A stretch of DNA of 43,272 bases from Tenericutes bacterium ADurb.Bin239 (lineage in GTDB: Bacteria > Bacillota_I > Bacilli_A > RFN20 > CAG-826), in the NCBI GenBank assembly GCA_002069815.1, contig MWCB01000013.1:1-43272 (forward strand), read 5' to 3'. How positions within the stretch are numbered: the stretch's first letter is position 1; every line of letters begins with the position of its first letter. The translations under genes were made by a program, and so were the position numbers. The notes beneath the pieces were generated by a model. The model searched no databases, was not told the DNA's origin, and worked only from the letters and a program-made list of their open reading frames with translations. Shown in pieces: positions 23,438-32,968 of the stretch.

Positions 23438-24133
23438 ATGAGACTAGATCGTTTTCTATCTAAAACGCTTGGTGAGAGTCGTTCCACTGTTAAAAAATAT
23501 ATTCGTAATAAAAAAGTAACTATTAATGGGGTCGCTGTTACGTCTGAAAGTTTTCAAGTGGACACAAATAGTGATGAAGTCGTTTTTAATAGGGAAGTTT
23601 TACATTATGAAGAGTTTCATTATTACTTAATTAATAAACCAGCGGGATATGTGTGTGCTAACGAAGATAATGTTCATCCTACAATTGTTTCTTTTGCTCC
23701 TGAATTTATGATGCACAATTTACATACTGTGGGAAGATTAGATAAAGATACAACTGGTGCATTATTATTAACGAATAACGGAAAACTCACTCATCGTTTA
23801 ATTAGTCCTAAAAAAGGTGTTGAAAAAATATATTTAGCTACTACCGATGTACCTATTCCTAATGAATTAGTCGCGCATTTTGCCTGTGGAATTAAAATTA
23901 CTGATCATTTTAAAACCCTTCCTGCTACTTTAGAAATAGTATCTTTAAACGTTGGAAGAGTCACGGTTGTTGAAGGTAAATTTCATCAAATTAAACGAAT
24001 GTTTCAAGCCTTTGATTTACAGGTTGTTAATCTTCATCGTGAGCAGTTTGCGATGCTGCGTGTCGATGATTTAGCCGTTGGTGAATATCGAAAACTTTCG
24101 CCCGAAGAAGTAAATTTATTAATCAAAGATTAA
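23438..24133 (+). CDS. RsuA/RluB-family pseudouridine synthase
   Basis: These enzymes convert a specific uridine of 16S or 23S rRNA to pseudouridine. The 231-residue protein has an N-terminal S4 domain (MRLDRFLSKTLGESRSTVKKYIRNKKVTING) and the catalytic domain with the aspartate motif GRLDKDTTGALLLTNNG and the downstream FHQIKRMF. Length and sequence fit RsuA (16S U516), but RluB/E/F types cannot be excluded. It starts five bases after the PAP2 stop without a clear ribosome site, so it is likely coupled to that gene. Confidence 0.92.
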   Translation: MRLDRFLSKTLGESRSTVKKYIRNKKVTINGVAVTSESFQVDTNSDEVVFNREVLHYEEFHYYLINKPAGYVCANEDNVHPTIVSFAPEFMMHNLHTVGRLDKDTTGALLLTNNGKLTHRLISPKKGVEKIYLATTDVPIPNELVAHFACGIKITDHFKTLPATLEIVSLNVGRVTVVEGKFHQIKRMFQAFDLQVVNLHREQFAMLRVDDLAVGEYRKLSPEEVNLLIKD

Positions 24134-24159
24134 TTTTTGTTTATATTCAGTTTTATCTT

Positions 24160-24168
24160 TGTTATAAT
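24160..24168 (+). promoter_or_regulatory. Extended -10 promoter of the TetR-ABC operon
   Basis: TGTTATAAT at 24160-24168 lies 17 bp before the tetR-type ATG; no -35 at proper spacing is evident. The short sequence between it and the gene would be the natural place for a TetR operator, but I see no clear palindrome. Confidence 0.6.
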
Positions 24169-24185
24169 CTAACACTGATAGAACT

Positions 24186-24794
24186 ATGAAAAAACGCACT
24201 GTACCAAGAACTAAAACTACCGTTAAAACACGTCGTGATGATATTCTTGAAGCGGGAATACGTCTTTTTGCGCGTGTGCCTTTTACCGAATTAACAATTG
24301 CCGCCGTAGCGCGAGAAGCTAACTGTGGGCATAGTCTCGTCTATCACTATTTTACAAATATTAATCGATTGTATGACGAATGTGTAACTCATGTTGTTAA
24401 ACGTTATACCCCTTTTATTGATCACCTTAAAGCACTTACTATTCCCGCTGAACTTGTACTTACTGGTTCAATTGCAAAATTAGTAGAAGCCCTCAAAAAA
24501 GACAAGTTAACCGCTTATTGTTTAAGTATGTTGCTCTACACTCATAAACAAGCACCGCGGAATAAATCGCTCCTTGAGGTGCAAGATGAATGGTCAAAAC
24601 TATTTTTAAAATTAATCAATAATGGGCAAAAAAACGAACGTATCATCACCACTTTGAGTGATGAAGAAATTTTAAATAGTTTGCACACTATGCTACGTGG
24701 TCTAATTAGTGCCCAAATTATAACTGGTCATTCTCCAGGCAATGTTCTTAAAGCATCCGAAATTTATTTGCCAATTATGAAGGGAACTCATTAA
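24186..24794 (+). CDS. TetR-family transcriptional regulator
   Basis: The 202-residue protein has an N-terminal TetR helix-turn-helix at about residues 18-62 (ILEAGIRLFARVPFTELTIAAVAREANCGH, then SLVYHYFTNINRLYDECV) and a helical ligand-binding domain. It overlaps the first ABC gene by one base (TAATG) and is almost certainly the local repressor of the exporter. The ligand is unknown. There is no Shine-Dalgarno site before the ATG. Confidence 0.92.
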   Translation: MKKRTVPRTKTTVKTRRDDILEAGIRLFARVPFTELTIAAVAREANCGHSLVYHYFTNINRLYDECVTHVVKRYTPFIDHLKALTIPAELVLTGSIAKLVEALKKDKLTAYCLSMLLYTHKQAPRNKSLLEVQDEWSKLFLKLINNGQKNERIITTLSDEEILNSLHTMLRGLISAQIITGHSPGNVLKASEIYLPIMKGTH

Positions 24795-26617
24795 TGCTTA
24801 GAATTTATAAAATCGTTAAGCGCCATTGGTGGCAATTAGCGATTATTGTTATCCTTGTTGCCACTCAAACTTTGCTTCAACTTCAATTACCTGACTTTAT
24901 TTCAAAAATCCAAAACATTGTCTACAATGCTGGAGAAGGCGGATTAACGCGTAATGAAATTATAGAAATGTTAAAAGAGGGCGGAATAATGCTTGCGCTC
25001 GCTTTTGGTATTTTCATTTTAGCAGCAGGACAAGGACTCTTAAATTCCCGTTTTGTTTCAATCCTTGGTCGCGAAGTCCGAAAAGAAGTATTTAAAAGCG
25101 TTGAAGACTTTTCGCTTAGTAATATTAATGCATTCGGAACCGCAAGTTTGCTTACAAGGCTGACAAACGATACCCGCGCTGTCCAAGACTTTGCTTTTAT
25201 GGTTAATCGGGTCTTCATTATGTCGCCGATTTTTTTAATTATCGGGTCTATTAAATTACTGGCGTTAGATCCAATGTATTTCTATGTTGTAATTGTAGTA
25301 ATTCCGTTGATTCTCGTTGTAATGATTCTTACTTTTGTTTTTGCAAGTCCGCTTTTTGTCCAAATACAAGAAAGACTTGATTATATAACGCTTTTATTAC
25401 GCCAAGGATTAACTGGTGTACGTGTTATTCGCGCTTTTAATCAGGAAGAACGAGAAATGCATTACTTTGAAAAAGGTAATAGGCGAATGACTGAGATAAT
25501 TATTAAAGTCAGCACTATCATGCAAATTGTTGCTCCAACTATTAATGTTTTATTTAATCTTGTCTTCTTTGGTATTTATCTCATGGGTTTTGTCATATTC
25601 GACAAGATGTTAATTGGTGTAATAGGGCTTAACATGAACACTTTTGGACAAACAATTACTGCATTTATGTATGCACAACATATTATGATGAGTTTCTTAA
25701 TGCTAAGTTTTACTTTCATTATGTTCCCGCGTGTGAGCGCTAGTGCGAAACGGATTAACGATGTTCTTAATGTTAAGCCTAAAATTGTTGATCCTAAAAC
25801 TCCGCTTGATAAAGAGTTAATTACTACTGGTATTGTTAAATTTGAAGATGTTACTTTTACCTTCTCTGATTTAGATCACCCAACTTTAAAAAATATCAAC
25901 TTTACCGCAACACCAGGAACAACAACTGCGATTGTTGGTTCAACTGGTTCAGGCAAGAGTTCTATCATTAATTTATTACCGCGCTTTTTTGATGCAAGCA
26001 TTGGCAAAGTAACGTTTGATGGTCATGATGTTCGGGACTTTAAACTTAATGATTTACGCGACAAAATCGGCTTCGTTCCACAAACAGCGATATTATTTAA
26101 GGGTACTATCCGTGATAATTTACGCTTTGGTAATGAAGAGGCGAGCGAAGAAGAAATGTGGGAAGCGCTTCGTGTTGCTCAAGCTGCTGGATTTGTTTCA
26201 AAACTTGAATTTGGTTTAGATGCGCCCATTGCCCAAGGCGGAAAAAACTTCAGCGGTGGACAAAAACAACGACTCGCAATTGCGCGCGCTCTCGTTAAAA
26301 AACCGAAAGTATATGTATTTGATGATTCTTTCAGTGCGCTTGATTTTAAGACTGATATCCGCCTTAGAACTGCACTTCGAAGTTATGCTAAAGATGCGAC
26401 TATTTTTGTTGTTGCACAACGAATTAGTTCAATTCTCGATGCTCATCAAATTTTAGTGCTTGATAATGGGCGAATCGCTGGTATTGGTAAACACGCTGAT
26501 TTACTTAAATCATGTAAGGTTTATCAAGAAATCGTTGCCTCGCAACTTGACCCTGATGAAATTGAAAAATCGCGCGAATTGTTTGCCGACTTAGCACAAG
26601 AAGGGGGTATAGCATAA
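24794..26617 (+). CDS. ABC exporter subunit with degenerate nucleotide site
   Basis: A 607-residue half-transporter has a six-helix membrane domain and a C-terminal ATPase. The Walker A GSTGSGKSS is near residue 381 and the signature FSGGQKQRLAIARA is intact. The Walker B is VYVFDDSFSALD, with Asp where the catalytic Glu is expected, and the switch His is Gln (VAQRISS). These changes mark the degenerate-site subunit of heterodimeric exporters such as TM287/288, BmrCD or LmrCD. It is coupled to the regulator upstream and the partner downstream (TAATG overlaps). Confidence 0.94.
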   Translation: MLRIYKIVKRHWWQLAIIVILVATQTLLQLQLPDFISKIQNIVYNAGEGGLTRNEIIEMLKEGGIMLALAFGIFILAAGQGLLNSRFVSILGREVRKEVFKSVEDFSLSNINAFGTASLLTRLTNDTRAVQDFAFMVNRVFIMSPIFLIIGSIKLLALDPMYFYVVIVVIPLILVVMILTFVFASPLFVQIQERLDYITLLLRQGLTGVRVIRAFNQEEREMHYFEKGNRRMTEIIIKVSTIMQIVAPTINVLFNLVFFGIYLMGFVIFDKMLIGVIGLNMNTFGQTITAFMYAQHIMMSFLMLSFTFIMFPRVSASAKRINDVLNVKPKIVDPKTPLDKELITTGIVKFEDVTFTFSDLDHPTLKNINFTATPGTTTAIVGSTGSGKSSIINLLPRFFDASIGKVTFDGHDVRDFKLNDLRDKIGFVPQTAILFKGTIRDNLRFGNEEASEEEMWEALRVAQAAGFVSKLEFGLDAPIAQGGKNFSGGQKQRLAIARALVKKPKVYVFDDSFSALDFKTDIRLRTALRSYAKDATIFVVAQRISSILDAHQILVLDNGRIAGIGKHADLLKSCKVYQEIVASQLDPDEIEKSRELFADLAQEGGIA

Positions 26618-28452
26618 TGGCCCGCGGTCATGGACGGCGCAAAATAGAAAAAGCCACTAATGCCAAACAAGCATTCCGTGGTCTTTTACGTGAATTCAAA
26701 CCTTTTCGTTGGCATTTGTTAATTATTGCTTTCCTTTTAATTATCGCAAGTCTAATTAATATTTTTATTCCCATTTATTTGCGTGATATTGTAAGTTCTT
26801 TTGCCCCTGGAAATGCACGTTTTGGTTATTATTTCTTAGACATGAACAATCCAACACTGGGTCTTGATTGGACTAAAGTGTTTAGAGATTTTGGAATGAT
26901 GCTAGCCATGCTTATGTTTGCAATTATAATCGATACTATTGGACAATTAATTGCTATTCGCATTTCAGGTAGATATGCCTATACATTGCGTGATAAAATT
27001 CGTAAAAAGATTGATCGTCTCCCCTTGTCTTACTTTGATAAACACCCCTACGGTGAATTATTATCGATCGGAACAAATGATGTTGACGCTATTGCTCAAA
27101 CTTTGAATAGTACGATTATTACAATCATTAGTTCGGTCGCTAACTTTGTTACGATCTTAATTGGTATGTTAGTTATTAACTGGCGGCTTGCTTTAGTTGC
27201 TTTAGGTATGCTACCTCTTACATTTTTAGTAACTTTCGTGGTAACTAAAAACTCTCAAAAACAATTCGTTACTTTTCAACATAAAACTGGCGAATTAGAA
27301 GGTTTAGTAGAAGAGAACTTCTCTGGCCTTCAAGTTGTTCAATTATTTAATCAACAAGATAAACAATTTGATTACTTTACAAATCTTAATGATTCTATGA
27401 CTAAATCTAACTTTTGGTCTCGGTGGCTTAGTTCTTTTATTTTCCCCTCAATCCGCTTTATTAGTAATCTCGGCTTCGTTGGAGTCTTAGTTGTTGCAGG
27501 CATTACTAATGATATCGCTAGTCTTGCCCCGTTTGTAATTTTCTTAAATAACTTTATGCAACCTTTCCAACAAATTGGTCAAATTTCCGCAAATATTCAA
27601 ACAACACTAGCGGGCGCCGAAAGAGTTTTCGCCTTACTTGATGCTCCCGAACAAGAAAGTGACGTAAACGCTACATTAACAACAAATGATCATGTTGTTG
27701 GTGAATTCTGTTTTAAAAATGTTGACTTTAGCTATAATCCTGATGTTGAACTCATTCAAAATATGAATCTCCATGTTAAACCAGGCGATACTATCGCAAT
27801 TGTCGGACCAACGGGTGCGGGAAAGACAACCCTTGTTAATTTAATTATGCGTTTTTATGAAATTAATGATGGTTCAATTACGTTAGATGGTACTGATATT
27901 CGCGATTATTCACGTGGTGCGCTACGGCGTAGCGTTGGAATGGTTTTACAAGATACTTGGTTGTTCAAGGGATCAATTAAAAATAATATTCGTTACGGCA
28001 ATCGTGACGCTACTGATGAAGAAGTTATTGAAGCAGCTAAAGCAGCTCGCGCTCACCACTTTATTACAACCCTTCCTGATGGTTACGAATTTATCCTTAA
28101 TGAAGATGGCACTAATCTTTCCCAAGGACAACGACAGTTAATTACCATTGCTCGAGCGATTATTTCAAAACCAAAAATATTAATTTTAGATGAGGCCACT
28201 AGTAGTGTCGATACACGGACTGAATTTGCTATTCAAAGCGTGATGGATGAAATTATGAAAGACCGAACAACTTTTATCATTGCCCATCGTTTAAGTACAA
28301 TTAAAAACGCTAAGAAAATTTTAGTAATGAATAAGGGCAGCATTATTGAAAATGGAACTCACGACGAATTATTAATGCAAGATGGCTTCTACGCTAGTTT
28401 ATATAATGCTCAATTCTTGGGCATTGATAATAGTAATGGAATTGATGAATAA
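26617..28452 (+). CDS. ABC exporter subunit with catalytic nucleotide site
   Basis: This 611-residue partner half-transporter has six membrane helices and an ATPase with Walker A GPTGAGKTT (near 398), Walker B ILILDEATSSVD (near 522) and the switch His in IIAHRLSTI (near 556), all canonical. Its signature is LSQGQRQ instead of LSGGQ, as expected for the subunit that faces the degenerate site of its partner. The pair likely exports a drug-like or lipid-like compound; the substrate is unknown. Confidence 0.95.
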   Translation: MARGHGRRKIEKATNAKQAFRGLLREFKPFRWHLLIIAFLLIIASLINIFIPIYLRDIVSSFAPGNARFGYYFLDMNNPTLGLDWTKVFRDFGMMLAMLMFAIIIDTIGQLIAIRISGRYAYTLRDKIRKKIDRLPLSYFDKHPYGELLSIGTNDVDAIAQTLNSTIITIISSVANFVTILIGMLVINWRLALVALGMLPLTFLVTFVVTKNSQKQFVTFQHKTGELEGLVEENFSGLQVVQLFNQQDKQFDYFTNLNDSMTKSNFWSRWLSSFIFPSIRFISNLGFVGVLVVAGITNDIASLAPFVIFLNNFMQPFQQIGQISANIQTTLAGAERVFALLDAPEQESDVNATLTTNDHVVGEFCFKNVDFSYNPDVELIQNMNLHVKPGDTIAIVGPTGAGKTTLVNLIMRFYEINDGSITLDGTDIRDYSRGALRRSVGMVLQDTWLFKGSIKNNIRYGNRDATDEEVIEAAKAARAHHFITTLPDGYEFILNEDGTNLSQGQRQLITIARAIISKPKILILDEATSSVDTRTEFAIQSVMDEIMKDRTTFIIAHRLSTIKNAKKILVMNKGSIIENGTHDELLMQDGFYASLYNAQFLGIDNSNGIDE

Positions 28453-28470
28453 TACGAAATTATCCAGCAA

Positions 28471-28510
28471 AAAAGGGTTAATTTTTGCGTTAACCCTTTT
28501 TTTATTTTTT
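28471..28510. terminator. Bidirectional intrinsic terminator
   Basis: The stem AAAAGGGTTAA/TTAACCCTTTT with an 8-nt loop has T-runs on both strands. It ends the ABC operon (plus) and the FGGY kinase gene (minus), which stops at 28509. Confidence 0.9.
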
Positions 28511-30050
28511 AAAAGTATTTTAACTTCTTATAGATGCTCTTTAATTTTGGATAAAGCTTTGCGTATACATCTTTATATAGTCGGTTATATTTCTTAACGT
28601 TTTCTAGACTTGGATTAAATGTTTTTTCAATGTGAACCATTGCTTCGGTTGCTTCTTCTAAAGATTTAAAGACATCTAAATAATAGAAAGTAACAAGGGC
28701 CGTTCCAATTGTTGCGGTTTCATACGTTTGCGTGCGCCGCACTGGAACTCCAAAGATATCCGCGGTAATTTGACAAATTGCATCGCTTTGTGATCCGCCG
28801 CCCGATACTCTAATTTCTTTAACTTTCTTCCGTTGTCGTTTTTGAATGCCAATAAGGCCTTCTTTTAACCCAAAAGCAATTCCTTCAATAATGGCACGAT
28901 AAATATGTATGCGGGTGTGAAAATCACTGAAGCCGACAATTGCACCACGAGCTTCGGGACGTTTTAATCCTGGTCCCCAATAAGGTTGTAGAACAAGTCC
29001 TTGTGATCCTGGTGGAATTTCCAACATCTTTTGATTTAAGACTTCTTCCGTGGCCATTGTTTCAATGTGCGCTTCAAGTGTCTCGTGAGCGCCAAACTGT
29101 TTAATAAACCATCCCACCATCCAATAACCACGATAAATTTGAACTTCCATTTGATAAAGTCCGGCAATTGGAGCAGCGTAAGATGGTAAAAATGATTCAG
29201 GTTCAATATATTTCTCATTTGGTACTGAGATTGAACTTGCGGTTCCATAAGAAATCGCCGCTATATCTTTACGTGATGCGCCGGTTCCAAAGGCTTCGCT
29301 ACCTTTATCAGTTCCAGCAGCGATAATTTTTAAACCTTCAGGAAGGCCAGTAGCGTTACTTGCTTCTTTTGAAACAAATCCCATAACCGTGCCTTGCTTA
29401 ACAATTTTTGGTAATTTACTGTTTGGAATACGGAAAACATTCTTTAAGGCATTATCGCTGTACCATTTTCCTTTTTTAAAGTGAATGGGAAAGTGCCCAG
29501 TTTGATTAGCAACACTATCTATTAATTCACCAGTTAGTTTGTAATTAATAAAAGTTGAGAAATTAACATAATGTTTTGTCTTTTCCCATACATCTTTTTC
29601 ATTTTCTTGTACCCATATAGCGGGCGTGCGTTTCATATTTAAAATAACGGTTTCAAGCATTCCCACAATTGAGAAAATGAGACGGCGTAAAAACGGAATC
29701 TTTTTATGAAGAGCGGCTTGACGTTGATCGAGCCATAATACCATTGGTCGCGTTGGTTCACATTTTTCATCAAGAAAGACTGGACTGTCGCGGAAAGTAG
29801 TCACACTCATCGCTAATACTTTCTTTAAGAGATCACCGTGTTTTTCTTTTAATTTAATCGCCGCATCACAAAGCTCATACCAATAATAGTTTGGATTTTG
29901 CTCAGCAAAACCAGGCTCACTACTAAAATAAGCTTCGTTATATTTATTTTTAATAATTGCTTTGATTTCTCCAAATTGATTTACAATCGAAACGCGAAGC
30001 GATTGGGTTCCAAAGTCAACCGCCAATACAAGTTTTTCTTTCTTTTCCAT
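28509..30050 (-). CDS. FGGY-family carbohydrate kinase
   Basis: FGGY kinases phosphorylate sugars or polyols such as xylulose, glycerol or ribulose. The protein has an N-terminal ATPase fold (LAVDFGTQSLRVSIV), the region AAGTDKGSEAFGTG with the likely catalytic aspartate, and the C-terminal SGGGSQSDAICQITADIFGVPV. The start at 30050 (513 residues) is preferred because the in-frame ATG at 30077 overlaps the promoter -10 and AAAGGA lies before 30050. The substrate cannot be told from sequence and no sugar transporter is nearby. Confidence 0.9.
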   Translation of the reverse strand: MEKKEKLVLAVDFGTQSLRVSIVNQFGEIKAIIKNKYNEAYFSSEPGFAEQNPNYYWYELCDAAIKLKEKHGDLLKKVLAMSVTTFRDSPVFLDEKCEPTRPMVLWLDQRQAALHKKIPFLRRLIFSIVGMLETVILNMKRTPAIWVQENEKDVWEKTKHYVNFSTFINYKLTGELIDSVANQTGHFPIHFKKGKWYSDNALKNVFRIPNSKLPKIVKQGTVMGFVSKEASNATGLPEGLKIIAAGTDKGSEAFGTGASRKDIAAISYGTASSISVPNEKYIEPESFLPSYAAPIAGLYQMEVQIYRGYWMVGWFIKQFGAHETLEAHIETMATEEVLNQKMLEIPPGSQGLVLQPYWGPGLKRPEARGAIVGFSDFHTRIHIYRAIIEGIAFGLKEGLIGIQKRQRKKVKEIRVSGGGSQSDAICQITADIFGVPVRRTQTYETATIGTALVTFYYLDVFKSLEEATEAMVHIEKTFNPSLENVKKYNRLYKDVYAKLYPKLKSIYKKLKYF

Positions 30051-30075
30051 GTTTGCTTTTTCCTTTAGCATTATC

Positions 30076-30084
30076 ATTTTAGCA
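30076..30084 (-). promoter_or_regulatory. Extended -10 promoter of the FGGY kinase gene
   Basis: TGCTAAAAT on the minus strand ends 25 bp before the chosen start and would exclude the upstream in-frame ATG from the mRNA. Confidence 0.5.
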
Positions 30085-30168
30085 AATTATTACTGCATTC
30101 GTTATTTATGGTCCGTTTTTTGTGGTTTTTGAGTGATTTATTGTAATAAACCTTAATATCTATGATAT

Positions 30169-30174
30169 TATAAT
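30169..30174 (+). promoter_or_regulatory. -10 element of ppdK
   Basis: TATAAT lies 44 bp before the ppdK ATG. The nearest TTGTAA (30141) is too far upstream (22-nt spacer), so the -35 is unclear. Confidence 0.45.
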
Positions 30175-30218
30175 TAGCGATGGTATGTTAAATACTGCTT
30201 TAAAAAAGGAGGAAAAAT

Positions 30219-32861
30219 ATGGCAGAAAAAAGATATGTCTATTCGTTCAAGTGTAAAGAAGGCGCAAAGTTAGGCCGTAATTACTTAGGCGGAAAGGGTG
30301 CAAATCTCGCGGAAATGACCCGTATTGGCGTTCCAATTCCCCAAGGATTCACCGTCACAACCGAAGCTTGTAACCTTTATTACAACGAAGGTAAAAAATT
30401 ACCACAATTTGTTATTGATCAAATTTATAAAGCGGTTGCTGCTTTAGAAAAAGAAACTGGAAAAACTTTTGGTGGTAAGAAAAATCCATTACTCGTCAGT
30501 GTCCGTTCTGGTGCGCGTGTATCAATGCCTGGTATGATGGATACTGTTTTAAACTTAGGGCTCAATGATGAAGTTGCCGAAGTTTTAAGTAAAGAAACAG
30601 GTAACCCATCGTTTGCTTACGACAGCTATCGTCGTTTTATTTTAATGTACTTCAACGTCGTTAAAGGCCAACCAAGAGCCGAAATGGAAAAAATGCTTGA
30701 AGACATGAAAAAGAAAGCTGGTGTCAAACTTGATAGCGAATTAAGTGCTGAACACCTAAAAGAATTAGTGAAAAAATTTAAAGTTCACTATAAAAAAGTT
30801 CTTGGTGAAGAATTCCCAGCTGACGCTCGCGTTCAATTAATCGAAGCTGTTACCGCTGTCTTCCGTAGTTGGGATAACGAAAGAGCAAATATTTACCGTA
30901 AAATGAATCACATTCCTTACGAATGGGGTACGGCTGTAAACGTTCAATCAATGGTTTATGGTAATAAGGGCGAAACAAGTGGTACTGGCGTTGCCTTTAC
31001 CCGCTCACCATCTACTGGTGATAATCACATCTTCGCGGAATATTTACCAAATGCACAAGGTGAAGACGTCGTTGCTGGTATTCGTACCCCTCTTCACATT
31101 AATTGGTTAGAAGAAAACATGCCAGAAGTCTATAAACAATTTGTTGATACTCTTGCGTTATTAGAAAGACATTATCGCGATATGCAAGATATCGAATTTA
31201 CTGTTGAAGATGGTAAATTATATTTCTTGCAAACTCGTAGTGGTAAAAGAACCGCTAACGCGGCACTTAAAATTGCGTGTGACTTAATTGATGAAGGTTT
31301 AATTACTGAAGAAGAAGCTGTCTTACGCGTTGATCCAAAATCACTCGATAGTTTGCTTCACAAAGGCTTTGATCAAAAAGTTTTAAAAACTAAAAAGGTT
31401 ATCGCCACTGGTTTACCAGCTTCGCCAGGAGCGGCGACTGGTCGTTTAAGTTTTGACGCTAAAGACGCTGCCGAAAGAAAAGAAAAAGGCGAAACTGTTC
31501 TCTTAGTACGTAGTGAAACTTCACCAGAAGACATTGCGGGCATGGTCTCTGCTGCTGGTATTCTTACTTCTCGCGGTGGGATGACTAGTCACGCTGCGGT
31601 CGTTGCTCGTGGTATGGGTACTACCTGTATCGTTGGTGCACATGATGTCATCATTGATGAAGAAGGTCACACTATGAAAATTGGTGATAAAGTTTACACT
31701 ACTAAAGACGTAATTAGTATTGATGGTACTACTGGAAACATCTACGAAGGTGAAATTCCATTAGTTGAACCACAACTAACTGGTTACTTTGGCCGTTTCA
31801 TGAAATTAGCCGACAAATATCGTCGGCTTGAAGTTCGCGTTAACGCTGATACTCCACTTGATGCAACCCATGGTCGTGACTTTGGGGCAACCGGTATTGG
31901 ACTTTGTCGTACAGAACATATGTTCTTTGATGCGGACCGTGTCTTCTTTATGCGGAAAATGATTCTTTCTAAAACAAAGGAAGAACGTGAAGCAGCTTTA
32001 GCGCAAATCCTTCCTTACCAAGAAAAAGACTTCTATGAAATCTTTAAGGTGATGCATGGATTACCAGTCACTGTTCGTTTACTTGACCCACCGTTACATG
32101 AATTCTTACCAACCGAAGAAGCGCAAATTGTTGCTTTGGCAAAAGAACTCAAAGTTGATGTTGGTACTCTTCATGAACGTATTGAGTTACTTTCCGAATT
32201 CAACCCCATGATGGGACACCGCGGTGTTCGTTTAGCTGTTTCTTATCCAGAAATCGCTGTTATGCAAACAACCGCTATTATCAGCGCTGCCTTACGTGCA
32301 CAAAAAGACACTGGTAAGAAAATTCTCCCTGAAATTATGATTCCGCTCGTTTTAGACGTGAAGGAATATAAATATGTTGAAGAGTTCGTTAGACGTACCG
32401 CTGATGCATTAATTAAGAAGAGTGGTCAAAAACTTAGCTATCTTGTTGGTACGATGATTGAAATTCCACGGGCAACCTTGCTTGCGGATAAAATTGCCAA
32501 AGAAGCACAATTCTTCAGTTTTGGAACAAATGACTTAACCCAAATGACGTTCGGCTTCAGCCGTGATGACGCGGCGAAGTTTGTTCCTGATTACTTCGAA
32601 GCGCGCATCTTTGAACAAGACCCCTTCCAAACATTAGATACCGAAGGTGTTGGCCAATTAGTACGTTTAGGTGTTGAACGTGGTCGTAAGGGTAACCCTG
32701 ACGTTCACTTAGGAATCTGTGGTGAACACGGCGGTGATCCGGTTTCGGTCGAATTCTTTGATAGTGTTGGTTTAGACTACGTCAGTTGTTCTCCATACCG
32801 CGTTCCAATTGCTCGTTTAGCTGCTGCCCAAGCCGCTATCAAACATAAAAAAGTTAAATAA
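30219..32861 (+). CDS. ppdK: Pyruvate, phosphate dikinase
   Basis: PPDK interconverts pyruvate, ATP and phosphate with phosphoenolpyruvate, AMP and pyrophosphate; in fermentative bacteria it often works in pyrophosphate-linked glycolysis. The 880-residue protein has the N-terminal ATP-grasp nucleotide-binding region (GGKGANLAEM, SVRSGARVSMPGMMDT), the phosphohistidine motif GGMTSHAAVVARG with His near 458, and the TIM-barrel PEP domain ending in HLGICGEHGGDP with the catalytic Cys. A strong AAGGAGG precedes the ATG. It is monocistronic and reads against the replication fork. Confidence 0.98.
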   Translation: MAEKRYVYSFKCKEGAKLGRNYLGGKGANLAEMTRIGVPIPQGFTVTTEACNLYYNEGKKLPQFVIDQIYKAVAALEKETGKTFGGKKNPLLVSVRSGARVSMPGMMDTVLNLGLNDEVAEVLSKETGNPSFAYDSYRRFILMYFNVVKGQPRAEMEKMLEDMKKKAGVKLDSELSAEHLKELVKKFKVHYKKVLGEEFPADARVQLIEAVTAVFRSWDNERANIYRKMNHIPYEWGTAVNVQSMVYGNKGETSGTGVAFTRSPSTGDNHIFAEYLPNAQGEDVVAGIRTPLHINWLEENMPEVYKQFVDTLALLERHYRDMQDIEFTVEDGKLYFLQTRSGKRTANAALKIACDLIDEGLITEEEAVLRVDPKSLDSLLHKGFDQKVLKTKKVIATGLPASPGAATGRLSFDAKDAAERKEKGETVLLVRSETSPEDIAGMVSAAGILTSRGGMTSHAAVVARGMGTTCIVGAHDVIIDEEGHTMKIGDKVYTTKDVISIDGTTGNIYEGEIPLVEPQLTGYFGRFMKLADKYRRLEVRVNADTPLDATHGRDFGATGIGLCRTEHMFFDADRVFFMRKMILSKTKEEREAALAQILPYQEKDFYEIFKVMHGLPVTVRLLDPPLHEFLPTEEAQIVALAKELKVDVGTLHERIELLSEFNPMMGHRGVRLAVSYPEIAVMQTTAIISAALRAQKDTGKKILPEIMIPLVLDVKEYKYVEEFVRRTADALIKKSGQKLSYLVGTMIEIPRATLLADKIAKEAQFFSFGTNDLTQMTFGFSRDDAAKFVPDYFEARIFEQDPFQTLDTEGVGQLVRLGVERGRKGNPDVHLGICGEHGGDPVSVEFFDSVGLDYVSCSPYRVPIARLAAAQAAIKHKKVK

Positions 32862-32882
32862 TAATCAAATATTTATTAAATT

Positions 32883-32915
32883 ACCCCGTTCATTAACTTG
32901 ATCGGGGTTTTTATT
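32883..32915 (+). terminator. Intrinsic terminator of ppdK
   Basis: The stem ACCCCG/CGGGGT, which can extend inward with TCA/TGA, is followed by TTTTATTGTTTT on the plus strand. Confidence 0.85.
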
Positions 32916-32917
32916 GT

Positions 32918-32948
32918 TTTAAAAAAGACACCTTTCGTGGGCGTCTTT
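32918..32948 (-). terminator. Intrinsic terminator of glmU
   Basis: On the minus strand AAAGACGCC pairs with GGTGTCTTT with one mismatch, followed by TTTAAAAC. It lies about 20 bp after the glmU stop and faces the ppdK terminator. Confidence 0.75.
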
Positions 32949-32968
32949 CATTAATTGTTCGGCATTTT

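Noticed and set aside
28509-30077. Longer start of the FGGY kinase at 30077
   Set aside because: That ATG overlaps the predicted -10 element; the ATG at 30050 has a ribosome site and starts just before the conserved VDFGTQS region.
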